NCBI RefSeq assembly: GCF_018494055.1
Contig: NZ_JABBFQ010000002.1
Span: 483,642 to 547,641 of the forward strand
DNA: 64,000 nt
Direction of reading: 5' to 3'
Origin: Rosenbergiella epipactidis
GTDB lineage: Bacteria; Pseudomonadota; Gammaproteobacteria; Enterobacterales; Enterobacteriaceae
Part shown: positions 51,010 to 59,464 of the stretch, piece by piece
How the letters are laid out: the number at the start of each line of letters is the position of its first letter
Numbering within the stretch: position 1 is the stretch's first letter
Position numbers and translations under genes: made by a program
Notes under the pieces: model-generated
What the model was told of the DNA's origin: nothing
What the model saw: the letters and a program-made list of their open reading frames with translations, nothing else
Databases searched by the model: none

Positions 51010-52473
51010 ATGTCTGAAGAACAACCAATAACACAAAAACCAAAGAAACATTTTTGGAATCGTAAAAAGGAAAAAGAGCTAACGCTGGACGATATCACCA
51101 TCGTCGACAACGATATGCTTAAGCGTGCCGTCGGGGCTGCGGCGCTAGGTAATGCCATGGAATGGTTTGACTTTGGGGTATATAGCTATCTAGCCGTAAC
51201 GATTGGTAAGGTCTTTTTCCCAGCGGCGAGTGGGCCAGCACAGCTTATCGCTACCTTTGGCGCATTTGCTGCCGCCTTCTTAATTCGTCCAATTGGCGGG
51301 TTAGTATTTGGGCCTTTAGGCGATAAAATTGGTCGGCAGAAAGTGCTCGCTATTACCATGATCATGATGGCGATTGGGACATTCTGTATCGGTTTAATCC
51401 CCTCCTATCAATCAATAGGTATCGCCGCGCCCATCTTGCTGTTAGCGGCTCGTCTGTTACAAGGCTTCTCAACCGGGGGAGAATACGGTGGTGCAGCCAC
51501 TTTTATTGCTGAGTATTCAACCGACAACCGTCGCGGATTTATGGGGAGTTTTCTTGAGTTCGGGACATTAGGCGGTTATCTCATCGGTGCGACACTCGTC
51601 ACCGTAATGACATCGGTCTTCACGCCACAACAAATGCTTGATTGGGGATGGCGGATACCCTTCTTTATCGCAGCGCCTCTCGGTATTTTCGGCTTGTATG
51701 TGCGACTGAAGCTAGAAGAGACCCCGGCTTTCCAACAACATATGGAGAAGCAGGAAGCGTTGGAGCATAGCAAGCCACGTTTAGGTTTATTTCAGCTGTT
51801 AAATAAATACCGTGGGCAAATGCTGAAGTGTATTGGCTTAGTGCTACTGTTCAACGTCTCTAACTATATGCTGACATCCTACATGCCTAGCTACCTAACC
51901 GGCATCCTAGGTTTGAGCGAGCTGAGTAGTCTGTTACTGATTATGGTTGTGATGTTCGTGATGATGCCTCTGACCCTGATGTCAGGACACTGGACAGATA
52001 AGCTTGGCCGTCGACCTGTCATTGCGGGAGGGGCGATTGGCCTGATCCTCTTCTCGGTACCTTGCTTGCTGTTGATCAGTTCTGGGAATATGTGGTTAGT
52101 CTTCTTGGGGCTAATTATCTTAGGCCTTATCCATACCTGCTTTAGCGGCACAATGCCTGCGACGCTGCCTGCATTATTTGCAACCGATATTCGTTACAGT
52201 GCATTAGCGATTGGTTTCAACATCTCTGTATCGCTATTTGGTGGAACAACACCGCTCATTACGGCGTGGTTGGTCGATACCTCTCATAACCTGTTGATGC
52301 CCGCTTATTACTTAATGGGCGCGGGAGTAATTGGCTTGATCACGGTGTACACCCTACGTGAAACAGCGCGTAAGCCACTTGCCGGGTCGGCCCCCGCAGT
52401 AGCGAACAAAGCTGAAGCCATGAGCTTGTTGAAAAAAATCAAACAGAAAAAAATGAAGCAATCCCAGCATTAA
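51010..52473 (+). CDS. ProP-like MFS osmolyte/metabolite:proton symporter
   Basis: This 487-residue transporter of the metabolite:H+ symporter family has 12 membrane helices. It shares ProP landmarks: AAALGNAMEWFDFGVYSYLA, GPLGDKIGRQKVLAITM, GFSTGGEYGGAATFIAEYS, LDWGWRIPFFIAAPLGI and LPALFATDIRYSALAIGFNISV. E. coli ProP ends in a coiled coil that tunes osmosensing; this protein stops at a short Lys-rich tail (KKIKQKKMKQ) instead. Substrate may be proline/betaine or another compatible solute. The ATG at 51010 has GAGGAT in front. Confidence 0.82.
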   Translation: MSEEQPITQKPKKHFWNRKKEKELTLDDITIVDNDMLKRAVGAAALGNAMEWFDFGVYSYLAVTIGKVFFPAASGPAQLIATFGAFAAAFLIRPIGGLVFGPLGDKIGRQKVLAITMIMMAIGTFCIGLIPSYQSIGIAAPILLLAARLLQGFSTGGEYGGAATFIAEYSTDNRRGFMGSFLEFGTLGGYLIGATLVTVMTSVFTPQQMLDWGWRIPFFIAAPLGIFGLYVRLKLEETPAFQQHMEKQEALEHSKPRLGLFQLLNKYRGQMLKCIGLVLLFNVSNYMLTSYMPSYLTGILGLSELSSLLLIMVVMFVMMPLTLMSGHWTDKLGRRPVIAGGAIGLILFSVPCLLLISSGNMWLVFLGLIILGLIHTCFSGTMPATLPALFATDIRYSALAIGFNISVSLFGGTTPLITAWLVDTSHNLLMPAYYLMGAGVIGLITVYTLRETARKPLAGSAPAVANKAEAMSLLKKIKQKKMKQSQH

Positions 52474-52489
52474 TTTCCTGTTTATCAGT

Positions 52490-52524
52490 AAAAAAATACC
52501 ACAGTGCCCCTGTGGTATTTTTTT
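52490..52524 (+). terminator. Terminator after the ProP-like gene
   Basis: A perfect 15-base inverted repeat (AAAAAAATACCACAG / CTGTGGTATTTTTTT) with a 5-base loop lies 16 bases past the stop codon. It separates the carrier from the fimbrial operon. Confidence 0.92.
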
Positions 52525-52850
52525 GTTCTATAAAAACAAAAATCTATTAATTTACTGATTCTAATCATAAAAACTACAAATCTTATTTGTTACTTGAAAT
52601 TTAATGATCTAAATCAATACATTTTAAATCCATATTTACCTATCAATAAGCGCCTATCCATCGCTATCACTATCATTTTCTGTTTTAAGATTAGTCTTAC
52701 AATCCATTTCGTTGCAAGGCGTTATCGAGTTCATAACTTATGGATGAGTCGCTAATGCACAATATCCGGTTCGCTAAAGCGGACTGAACATTCAGGTGCT
52801 GGAGTACACAACTACGCCGCGCCGCGCGTCTCTCAATAAGGATTGAACAC
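52525..52850 (+). promoter_or_regulatory. Leader and promoter region of the fimbrial operon
   Basis: These 326 bases are AT-rich in the first half. No inverted repeats like those of an invertible fimS switch and no recombinase gene are seen, so control is likely by conventional promoters. The last 100 bases (about 52740-52840) are GC-richer and probably lie in the transcribed leader. Confidence 0.45.
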
Positions 52851-53393
52851 ATGAAAATGAAAACTCTTGCTTTAGCTTCTATCGCTGCATTCGGTTTAGT
52901 CTCTGCTGCTGCGCAGGCTGACACTGTGACGGTTAACGGCGGAACTGTACACTTTAAAGGTCAAGTTGTTTCTGCAGCTTGTGCCGTTGATGCAGGTTCA
53001 GTTGATCAAACTGTTCAATTAGGTCAAGTTAAAACTTCAACTTTAACTGCTGCGAACAGCACTAGCTCACCTGTTGGTTTTAACATCCAACTTGATGACT
53101 GTGACGCAACGGCAACACAAGCATCAATCATCTGGAACGGAACTCAAGGTGGCGCAACTAACATCCTAGCTCTACAAAGCTCTTCTGCAGGCGGCGCGAC
53201 TAACGTCGGTATCCAAGTTTTGGATAAAGCAGGTAAGCCAGTCGTATTTGATGGTGCGACAGCAAGCACAGCTAGCACCCTGTCAACAGGTACTAACACC
53301 CTGCCATTCCAAGCGCGTTATATCTCTCTTGCGGGTAAAGCAACTGCAGGTACTGCGAACGCAGACGCAACATTTAAAGTTCAATACCAATAA
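52851..53393 (+). CDS. Type 1 fimbrial major pilin (FimA-like)
   Basis: This 180-residue pilin has a signal peptide ending AQA (residue 23). Its pilin fold has two cysteines (SAACAVD near 43, DDCDA near 81) for the conserved disulfide. The penultimate aromatic residue of the C-terminal FKVQYQ strand is used in donor-strand exchange with the chaperone. AAGGA precedes the ATG. Its position first in the operon and Ala/Thr-rich composition suggest the shaft subunit. Confidence 0.92.
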   Translation: MKMKTLALASIAAFGLVSAAAQADTVTVNGGTVHFKGQVVSAACAVDAGSVDQTVQLGQVKTSTLTAANSTSSPVGFNIQLDDCDATATQASIIWNGTQGGATNILALQSSSAGGATNVGIQVLDKAGKPVVFDGATASTASTLSTGTNTLPFQARYISLAGKATAGTANADATFKVQYQ

Positions 53394-53461
53394 GGTATTA
53401 ACTTGCAAGGATGCGAATGAGGCCAGGATGGCCCGTTATCGTTGAATCCAGGACTCACTCC

Positions 53462-54010
53462 ATGAAAATCAATTATTCAGGAATTTTGGGTGCAATACTG
53501 CTGTTTTCACCTTGCGTTATTCTGGCAGAAAATATTGTTCTGGATCCCAGCGAAAATATTTTAGAGTTTCAGGGAAAAATTGTTGAATCATCCTGCGCGG
53601 TCGATTTGGCAAACCACGATTTCACGGTAACTCTCGATAAAATCGGCACCAATCAGTTTAGTGTCGCGGGTGCTGAAGCTGCCCCCGTTGACTTCACTAT
53701 CGATCTTGGAATGTGTACCTCTCCAACGAGAAATAATATTTCGGTACTCTTTCAAGGCGATGAAGACCCCCAAAATACTCAAATTCTCGCTGTCCGACAG
53801 CAACGTGATTCAGCTAAAGGGCTAGGCCTTGCTATCTATGATATGCAAAACAATTTAATCCCAATTAATCGTCCTTATCGCTTGTTCACGACGACTAGCC
53901 GGGTGTTTGAGAATACAGAGAAGTTTGTCGTCAGGTATAAATCGACATCGCTAAATGTTTTACCAGGCAGAGTCAATGCTGAAGCCAAACTCTTATTTAT
54001 CTATCAGTAA
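53462..54010 (+). CDS. Minor fimbrial pilin (FimI-like)
   Basis: This 182-residue secreted pilin has a signal peptide ending ILA (about 22), paired cysteines (ESSCAVD and LGMCTS) and a C-terminal KLLFIYQ donor strand. It is only distantly like the first pilin and more acidic. The position between the major pilin and the chaperone matches fimI in E. coli. The ATG at 53462 follows CAGGA; a longer frame from 53411 is rejected. Confidence 0.85.
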   Translation: MKINYSGILGAILLFSPCVILAENIVLDPSENILEFQGKIVESSCAVDLANHDFTVTLDKIGTNQFSVAGAEAAPVDFTIDLGMCTSPTRNNISVLFQGDEDPQNTQILAVRQQRDSAKGLGLAIYDMQNNLIPINRPYRLFTTTSRVFENTEKFVVRYKSTSLNVLPGRVNAEAKLLFIYQ

Positions 54011-54094
54011 ATTTTCCTTAAGTTTTTTTTCAAAAATTCCCATGATTGTGGTCTCTCTGTTGCCACAAAATATCACCAGATGTCAGAGGTTTAT

Positions 54095-54790
54095 ATGATT
54101 AACTTTTCTTTGAAAGATCTCCCTAAAGCCTTGATTGCAAGCTCTGTCTTCTTTTTAAGCGCACAGGCCTATGCCGGTGTTGGGCTGGATGCAACGCGCG
54201 TGGTCTATCCTGCAGGGCAGAAAGAGGCAAGCTTAGGGGTTCGTAGCCTCAAAGAAACAGATTCATTCCTTATCCAATCTTGGGTGGAAAATGCCGAAGG
54301 AAATAAGGTCAATAGCTTTGTTATTACTCCCCCGCTTTTCTTAATGCAAGGGAAAAAAGAGAATACTCTGCGTATTGTTGATAATACCAATGGCGCATTA
54401 CCTAACGATCGTGAATCTCTTTTTTGGTTAAATGTAAAAGCGATTCCTTCTATGAATAAGAGCCAAGATCAACAAAATACGTTACAGTTTGCAATTACTA
54501 GCCGTATTAAAATGTTTTATCGCCCAAGTAATATCAAGATGGCGCCAGAAGATGCACCGTCTAAATTAACTTTCTCACACCAAGGAAGTGCTATTCAGGT
54601 TAATAACCCAACGCCTTATTATTTAACCTTAGTGTCTATTAAAGCTAATGGTACCGCGTTGAAAGATAATATGGTTGCACCAATGAGTAACCTCACACTT
54701 TCTCCAGAAAGTTCAGCGTCTTCTATAAGCTATAAAACAATCAATGACTTCGGGGCTCAAACACCAACGATCACTGCCTCCGTAAAATAG
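54095..54790 (+). CDS. Periplasmic fimbrial chaperone (FimC-like)
   Basis: This 231-residue PapD-type chaperone is made of two Ig-like domains after a signal peptide ending AYA. The conserved Arg of TRVVYPAG and Lys of SRIKMFYRP anchor the subunit C-terminus. The alternating hydrophobic G1 strand (QFAITSRIKMF) completes pilin folds. AGAGG lies 5 bases before the ATG at 54095, which is preferred over the ATG five codons upstream. Confidence 0.92.
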   Translation: MINFSLKDLPKALIASSVFFLSAQAYAGVGLDATRVVYPAGQKEASLGVRSLKETDSFLIQSWVENAEGNKVNSFVITPPLFLMQGKKENTLRIVDNTNGALPNDRESLFWLNVKAIPSMNKSQDQQNTLQFAITSRIKMFYRPSNIKMAPEDAPSKLTFSHQGSAIQVNNPTPYYLTLVSIKANGTALKDNMVAPMSNLTLSPESSASSISYKTINDFGAQTPTITASVK

Positions 54791-54830
54791 TTGTTAGATA
54801 AATTTTATGTTATGAAGCCATTTTGCATGT

Positions 54831-57425
54831 ATGGATAAAAATATGAAAAGAGACAGATCTCAGCAACCTTCCTTTCGCATAACCAAATTGGTTGTGTGTC
54901 TGTCTCTTTGTGGCTACGCCAGTCAATCTCTGGCAGAGACTTACTTTAACCCACGTTTTTTATCCGATGATCCTTCGGCTGTCGCATCATTAAGTAACTT
55001 TGAAAAAGGCATTGAAGCGCCTCCTGGCTCGTACCGAGTCAATATTTATGTCAACGACAACTTTGTGACCAACAAAGAAGTCAAGTTCGACATTAATAAG
55101 GAGAAGAATCGCCTTGAACCTTGTTTAAGTTACCAAGAACTTGTCCAGTTAGGAATGAATGGCTCTGCAGTCAAAGATATCAGCAAAGATAATCTGACCG
55201 TGCAGTGTTTCCCTCTATCAAATAAAATCTCCGATGCCACCAGCTCTTTCGATGTCGGTACCCAAAAGTTATCGTTAAATATCCCTCAAGCATATATGCA
55301 AGCTCATGGTCGTGATTATATATCACCTGAGTTATGGAGTGAGGGGATCCCCGCTGCAATGGTGAACTATAACTTCACGGGGAATAAAGCTAAAAGTCCG
55401 CATGGCGTAAGCTCAGATATTGCTTACCTCAACCTGCAGTCAGGCATCAACTTGGGCGCATGGCGACTAAGAGATAATACAACGTGGAACTATAGTAGTA
55501 GCAAAAATAGCCACGAAAATAATTGGCAACATGTAAATACCTATTTAGAGCGAGATATCATTCCGTTACAAAGCCGTTTAACGTTGGGTGATAGTTTCAC
55601 CGATAGCGACATCTTTGATAGCGTCAACTTTCGCGGTATCAAACTCGCCAAAACCGACAGCATGCTGCCGGATAGCGAACGAGGTTATGCACCAGTTATT
55701 CATGGTGTTGCCCGTACTACTGCCGTGGTAACGGTTAAGCAAAATGGATTTGAAGTCTACCAAAGCACCGTTTCGCCAGGGCCGTTTGTGATTAAAGATA
55801 TTTACTCGGCGAGCAACAGCGGCGATCTACTTGTTACGGTAAAAGAAGCCGATGGTAGCGTTCAAAGCTTCACAATCCCTTATTCTTCAGTCCCGCTTTT
55901 ACAACGTGAAGGCTACCTCAAATATAATATTAGTGCCGGTGAGTTCCGTAGCGGTAACAGCCAGCAAAGTCACCCTGATTTCGTCCAAGCGAGTTTGCTA
56001 CAAGGCCTATCTGCTGGCTGGACAATCTATTCGGGAACACAGCTCTCTAATCACTATAAATCGGTGAATGCGGGTATCGGTAAAAACCTTGGCGGTTGGG
56101 GAGCGTTATCTGCCGACCTGACTTATGCCAAAACCACCCTTTATGATGATTCAGAACACACCGGTCAATCATTACGCGTGCTCTACAGCAAAGCCTTAAC
56201 AGACTGGGGAACGAACCTTCAGCTAGTGGGTTATCGCTACTCGACGAAAGGCTATTATTCGATGTCCGATTCCACTTGGAAGGCGATGAGTGGCTACAGC
56301 GTCGACACGAACACGCTGACGGGTGAGCGCTCAGTCGTCGATGCGTATAACCTCAATTTTAACAAGAAAGGACGTTTCCAATTAAGCTTGACCCAAAAAG
56401 CAGGAAGCGCAGGCACCCTTTTCGCCAGTGGTTCGGAGCAAACTTATTGGGGAACTGACTCGAAAGATCAGCAACTACAGGCTGGCTACAGTGGTAATAT
56501 CACCGACATCTCTTATAGCGTGACCTATGCTCTAACCAAAACAGCTTGGGTAGATGGAACAGATAAAAGTATCGCATTCAATATCAGCATTCCATTTAGC
56601 CACTTTATGCAGTCCAATACGCAATCCATTTTCCGCAATGCCAGTGCTAGCTATAACATGACCAACGATATGAAGGGTCATAGCATCCACCAAGCCGGTA
56701 TTTATGGAACACTGTTAGAAGACCAGAACCTCAGTTATAACCTTCAAAAAGGGTATAGTAATACAACGTCTGGATCAGGCGGCTCGACTTATGCCTCGAT
56801 GTACTATCGTGGTGGCTATGGGAATACCAACATTAACTACAGTGATAACAGCGGTTCTCGACAACTTTATGTGGGCCAAAGTGGCGGGATATTGCTCCAT
56901 AGACAAGGAGTTACTTTTAGCCAACCGTTAAACGATACCGTTATTTTAGTCAGAGCACCTGGTGCTAAGAATGTCTCAATACTTAACCAGACAGGCGTTA
57001 AAACTGACTGGCGTGGTTACGCCGTACTGCCTTATGCAACGGATTATCGTAATAACCGCGTCGCAATCGATACTAACAGCCTCGCCAATAACGTCGATGT
57101 GGATGATGCCGTTACAACGATTGTACCGACTCATGGTGCGGTGGTTGCCGCTGACTTTAATACCCATGTTGGCGTGAAATTACTGCTTACGCTCACGCAT
57201 AATGGTAAAGCTATACCTTTTGGATCCAACGTTACCGCTGTGGATAACAACAATAGCAGTATTGCTGGCGACAATGGCCAAGTTTACTTAACGGGTATGC
57301 CACTCAAGGGTTCAGTCAAAGTCTCTTGGGGCGATGAGGCGAGCCAACAATGTTTGGCCACTTATCAACTTACCGAGTTGAACACGAACAAATTACTCAG
57401 CTATGCAACTGCCGAGTGTAAGTAA
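54831..57425 (+). CDS. Outer-membrane fimbrial usher (FimD-like)
   Basis: This is an 864-residue usher. After the signal peptide the N-terminal chaperone-binding domain (YFNPRFLSDDPSAVASLSNFEKG) is followed by a 24-strand beta-barrel with a plug. Two C-terminal domains follow, ending with a Cys pair (QQCLATYQ and TAECK). It assembles chaperone-pilin complexes and exports the fibre. The ATG four codons downstream (54843) has GGAT in front and could be the true start. Confidence 0.93.
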   Translation: MDKNMKRDRSQQPSFRITKLVVCLSLCGYASQSLAETYFNPRFLSDDPSAVASLSNFEKGIEAPPGSYRVNIYVNDNFVTNKEVKFDINKEKNRLEPCLSYQELVQLGMNGSAVKDISKDNLTVQCFPLSNKISDATSSFDVGTQKLSLNIPQAYMQAHGRDYISPELWSEGIPAAMVNYNFTGNKAKSPHGVSSDIAYLNLQSGINLGAWRLRDNTTWNYSSSKNSHENNWQHVNTYLERDIIPLQSRLTLGDSFTDSDIFDSVNFRGIKLAKTDSMLPDSERGYAPVIHGVARTTAVVTVKQNGFEVYQSTVSPGPFVIKDIYSASNSGDLLVTVKEADGSVQSFTIPYSSVPLLQREGYLKYNISAGEFRSGNSQQSHPDFVQASLLQGLSAGWTIYSGTQLSNHYKSVNAGIGKNLGGWGALSADLTYAKTTLYDDSEHTGQSLRVLYSKALTDWGTNLQLVGYRYSTKGYYSMSDSTWKAMSGYSVDTNTLTGERSVVDAYNLNFNKKGRFQLSLTQKAGSAGTLFASGSEQTYWGTDSKDQQLQAGYSGNITDISYSVTYALTKTAWVDGTDKSIAFNISIPFSHFMQSNTQSIFRNASASYNMTNDMKGHSIHQAGIYGTLLEDQNLSYNLQKGYSNTTSGSGGSTYASMYYRGGYGNTNINYSDNSGSRQLYVGQSGGILLHRQGVTFSQPLNDTVILVRAPGAKNVSILNQTGVKTDWRGYAVLPYATDYRNNRVAIDTNSLANNVDVDDAVTTIVPTHGAVVAADFNTHVGVKLLLTLTHNGKAIPFGSNVTAVDNNNSSIAGDNGQVYLTGMPLKGSVKVSWGDEASQQCLATYQLTELNTNKLLSYATAECK

Positions 57426-57436
57426 CGGAGTTCTTG

Positions 57437-57961
57437 ATGAAATATTCATATATTGCACTAGGTATACTCTGGGCTTCTTGCTTCAGTGCTAATGCTGCGG
57501 ACAGTACGATTACCATTACAGGTCGATTGAAAGACAACATGTGTTCAGTCTCGGTAGGCTCCAAAGACTTTACTGTCGATCTACGAATTTACGCAACAAA
57601 CGCCTTTCGTTCGGTAGGGAGCACCTCAAATGCTGTTCCCTTCTCTATAACACTAGAGAACTGTGGCAGAGCGGCTTCTGGAGTAAAAATAAATATGACG
57701 GGTACCACCGACAGTACGAATAGTACCCTCTTCAGGAATTCCCCCGCGACCGGATATGCCACCGGTATTGGCGTACAAGTGTTGAATAGTGCAGGGGTGG
57801 TCGTCCAACCGAATCAGAGTAGCAGCAACCTTACTTCAACTGCGTTAACTGCCAACCAAACTAATGTGATTACTTACTATGCTCGCATGGTCAGTACCGC
57901 AAATCCAGTCGGGGCGGGTACGGTGTCTGCAGCAGCCAATTTTACCCTGCAGTATGATTAA
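57437..57961 (+). CDS. Minor fimbrial pilin (FimF-like)
   Basis: This 174-residue pilin has a signal peptide ending NAA (about 20), cysteines in DNMCSVS and LENCGR, and a C-terminal NFTLQYD strand. It lies between usher and FimG-like pilin, as in fim operons, so it is a likely tip-fibrillum subunit. GGAG precedes the ATG at 57437 by 6 bases; the TTG one codon before is not used. Confidence 0.87.
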   Translation: MKYSYIALGILWASCFSANAADSTITITGRLKDNMCSVSVGSKDFTVDLRIYATNAFRSVGSTSNAVPFSITLENCGRAASGVKINMTGTTDSTNSTLFRNSPATGYATGIGVQVLNSAGVVVQPNQSSSNLTSTALTANQTNVITYYARMVSTANPVGAGTVSAAANFTLQYD

Positions 57962-57977
57962 TTTAAGGGGATAGACA

Positions 57978-58484
57978 ATGAAAGGCATCTCTCTTTTCAT
58001 CAGTAGTGTAATACTATTCGCTGGGTCACTTCATATCGCGCAAGCCGCAGATGTAACCATCACCATAAACGGTAAGGTAGTGGCCACCCCCTGTACCGTT
58101 GCAACATCAAATGTTGACATTGATTTAGGGACACTGACGAGTACGGATTTCGTTACCGCAGGATCAGCATCCGCTTGGCATAGCTTTACGTTGAACCTCA
58201 CAAATTGTCCTGTGGGCACATCGAAGGTCACCGCTACGTTTTCTGGATCGTCTGACAGTAGCAATAGCTATTTTGCCAACACTGGCGATGCCACAAATAT
58301 GGCGATACAATTGGCCGACAGTGATGGTAATAACTTAAAGAACGGAAGTTCGAAGGTTGTTGCCGTTAACGACAGCAGTAAATCTGCGGCACTTAATTTA
58401 GAAGTTCGTGCCATTACCACCCAAGGAAAAGCGACTCAGGGAACGATTCAATCAATTATAAATGTTACCTACACCTATTCCTGA
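57978..58484 (+). CDS. Minor fimbrial pilin (FimG-like)
   Basis: This 168-residue pilin has a signal peptide ending AQA (residue 23), a starting strand ADVTITINGKVVATPC like that of FimG, a second cysteine in LTNCPVG, and a C-terminal VTYTYS strand. FimG connects the adhesin to the tip fibrillum. It lies 8 bases before the adhesin start. Confidence 0.88.
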   Translation: MKGISLFISSVILFAGSLHIAQAADVTITINGKVVATPCTVATSNVDIDLGTLTSTDFVTAGSASAWHSFTLNLTNCPVGTSKVTATFSGSSDSSNSYFANTGDATNMAIQLADSDGNNLKNGSSKVVAVNDSSKSAALNLEVRAITTQGKATQGTIQSIINVTYTYS

Positions 58485-58492
58485 GGGTGATT

Positions 58493-59413
58493 ATGACTCG
58501 CCAAAAATTATGGCTTACCACATCATTTATCTCATTATTTTCTGCGTGTTTCGCCCCGCATGTTTATGCCTTCACATGCCAAGCACAGGGTACTACATTA
58601 AGTAGCAGTGGGTCGGTAAGGGTTAATGTTGCTCTCGCCCCACAAGTTCAATCAGGACAAAATTTAGTCATTGATTTATCGAACAGTATCCAGTGTAAAA
58701 ATGATGCGCCTCAGCAATATGATGATCCCATCAGAATCGCGGTCAGCTCTGCCTATTCGGGCTCCCTTAATGGTTTTACCGGAAGTATTAATTATTATGG
58801 TGTCTCATACCCGTTTCCGACTACCACGGCAACCGCTTATGTTAATAACAAGAATGCGGCATATACGCCTTGGAAAGCGATACTGTATCTCACCCCTCTT
58901 TCAGGTGCCTCTGTAAGTGGAGTCGCAATAAAAACTGGGGAATTGTTTGCCAAGGTGGTTCTGGAAAAAGGCCCCAACGCCAGTCAGAGCATTACTTGGA
59001 ATCTATATGCCAGTAATGATGTCACCGTACCAACAGGTACCTGCGATGTGTCTGCACGCAGTGTCACAGTGCAACTGCCCAACTATTCTCAAGACTCAAC
59101 GGGAAGCACGGATATACCGTTAACCGTGCATTGTTCACAAACTCGGTCACTCAATTATATTATTTCGGGTAGCACGACGGATAGTGGAGCAACTATTTTC
59201 TCGAATGTATTAACATCATCGCCAGCAACTGGCATTGGCGTTAAAATTAGAAATAATGGAAGTGTACTAGCCGCGAACCAGACGGTATCACTAGGTAATG
59301 TCGGAACGACCCCTGTCAGTTCAGGCCTTAGTGCCGAGTATGCGAGAACAACTGGACAAGTTACGGCGGGAAATGTGCAATCATTGGTTAATGTTACGTT
59401 CTCTTACCAGTAG
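58493..59413 (+). CDS. FimH-like two-domain tip adhesin
   Basis: This 306-residue adhesin has a signal peptide ending VYA, so the mature chain starts with Phe as FimH does. The lectin domain keeps Phe1, the Cys3-Cys42 disulfide, Asn44-Asp45 and Asp52, which match FimH pocket residues. The FimH loop with Gln133, Asn135, Asp140 and Phe142 is about three residues shorter and not conserved. The Tyr48 gate is Ala. The linker CDVSARSVTVQLPNY and the pilin domain to VNVTFSYQ agree well with FimH. GAGGG precedes the ATG at 58493. Confidence 0.9.
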   Translation: MTRQKLWLTTSFISLFSACFAPHVYAFTCQAQGTTLSSSGSVRVNVALAPQVQSGQNLVIDLSNSIQCKNDAPQQYDDPIRIAVSSAYSGSLNGFTGSINYYGVSYPFPTTTATAYVNNKNAAYTPWKAILYLTPLSGASVSGVAIKTGELFAKVVLEKGPNASQSITWNLYASNDVTVPTGTCDVSARSVTVQLPNYSQDSTGSTDIPLTVHCSQTRSLNYIISGSTTDSGATIFSNVLTSSPATGIGVKIRNNGSVLAANQTVSLGNVGTTPVSSGLSAEYARTTGQVTAGNVQSLVNVTFSYQ

Positions 59414-59433
59414 CCATTAATTATCATCGCGAT

Positions 59434-59461
59434 AAAAAAGGGAGCTTTACGCTCCCTTTTT
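59434..59461. terminator. Terminator between the fimbrial operon and the sugar porter
   Basis: A GGGAGC / GCTCCC stem with a 5-base loop is flanked by A6 and T5, so it can act for both convergent transcripts. Confidence 0.9.
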
Positions 59462-59464
59462 CAA

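Noticed and set aside
52525..52850. Invertible fimS-like promoter element
   Set aside because: No pair of matching inverted repeats flanks the promoter and no recombinase gene is nearby.
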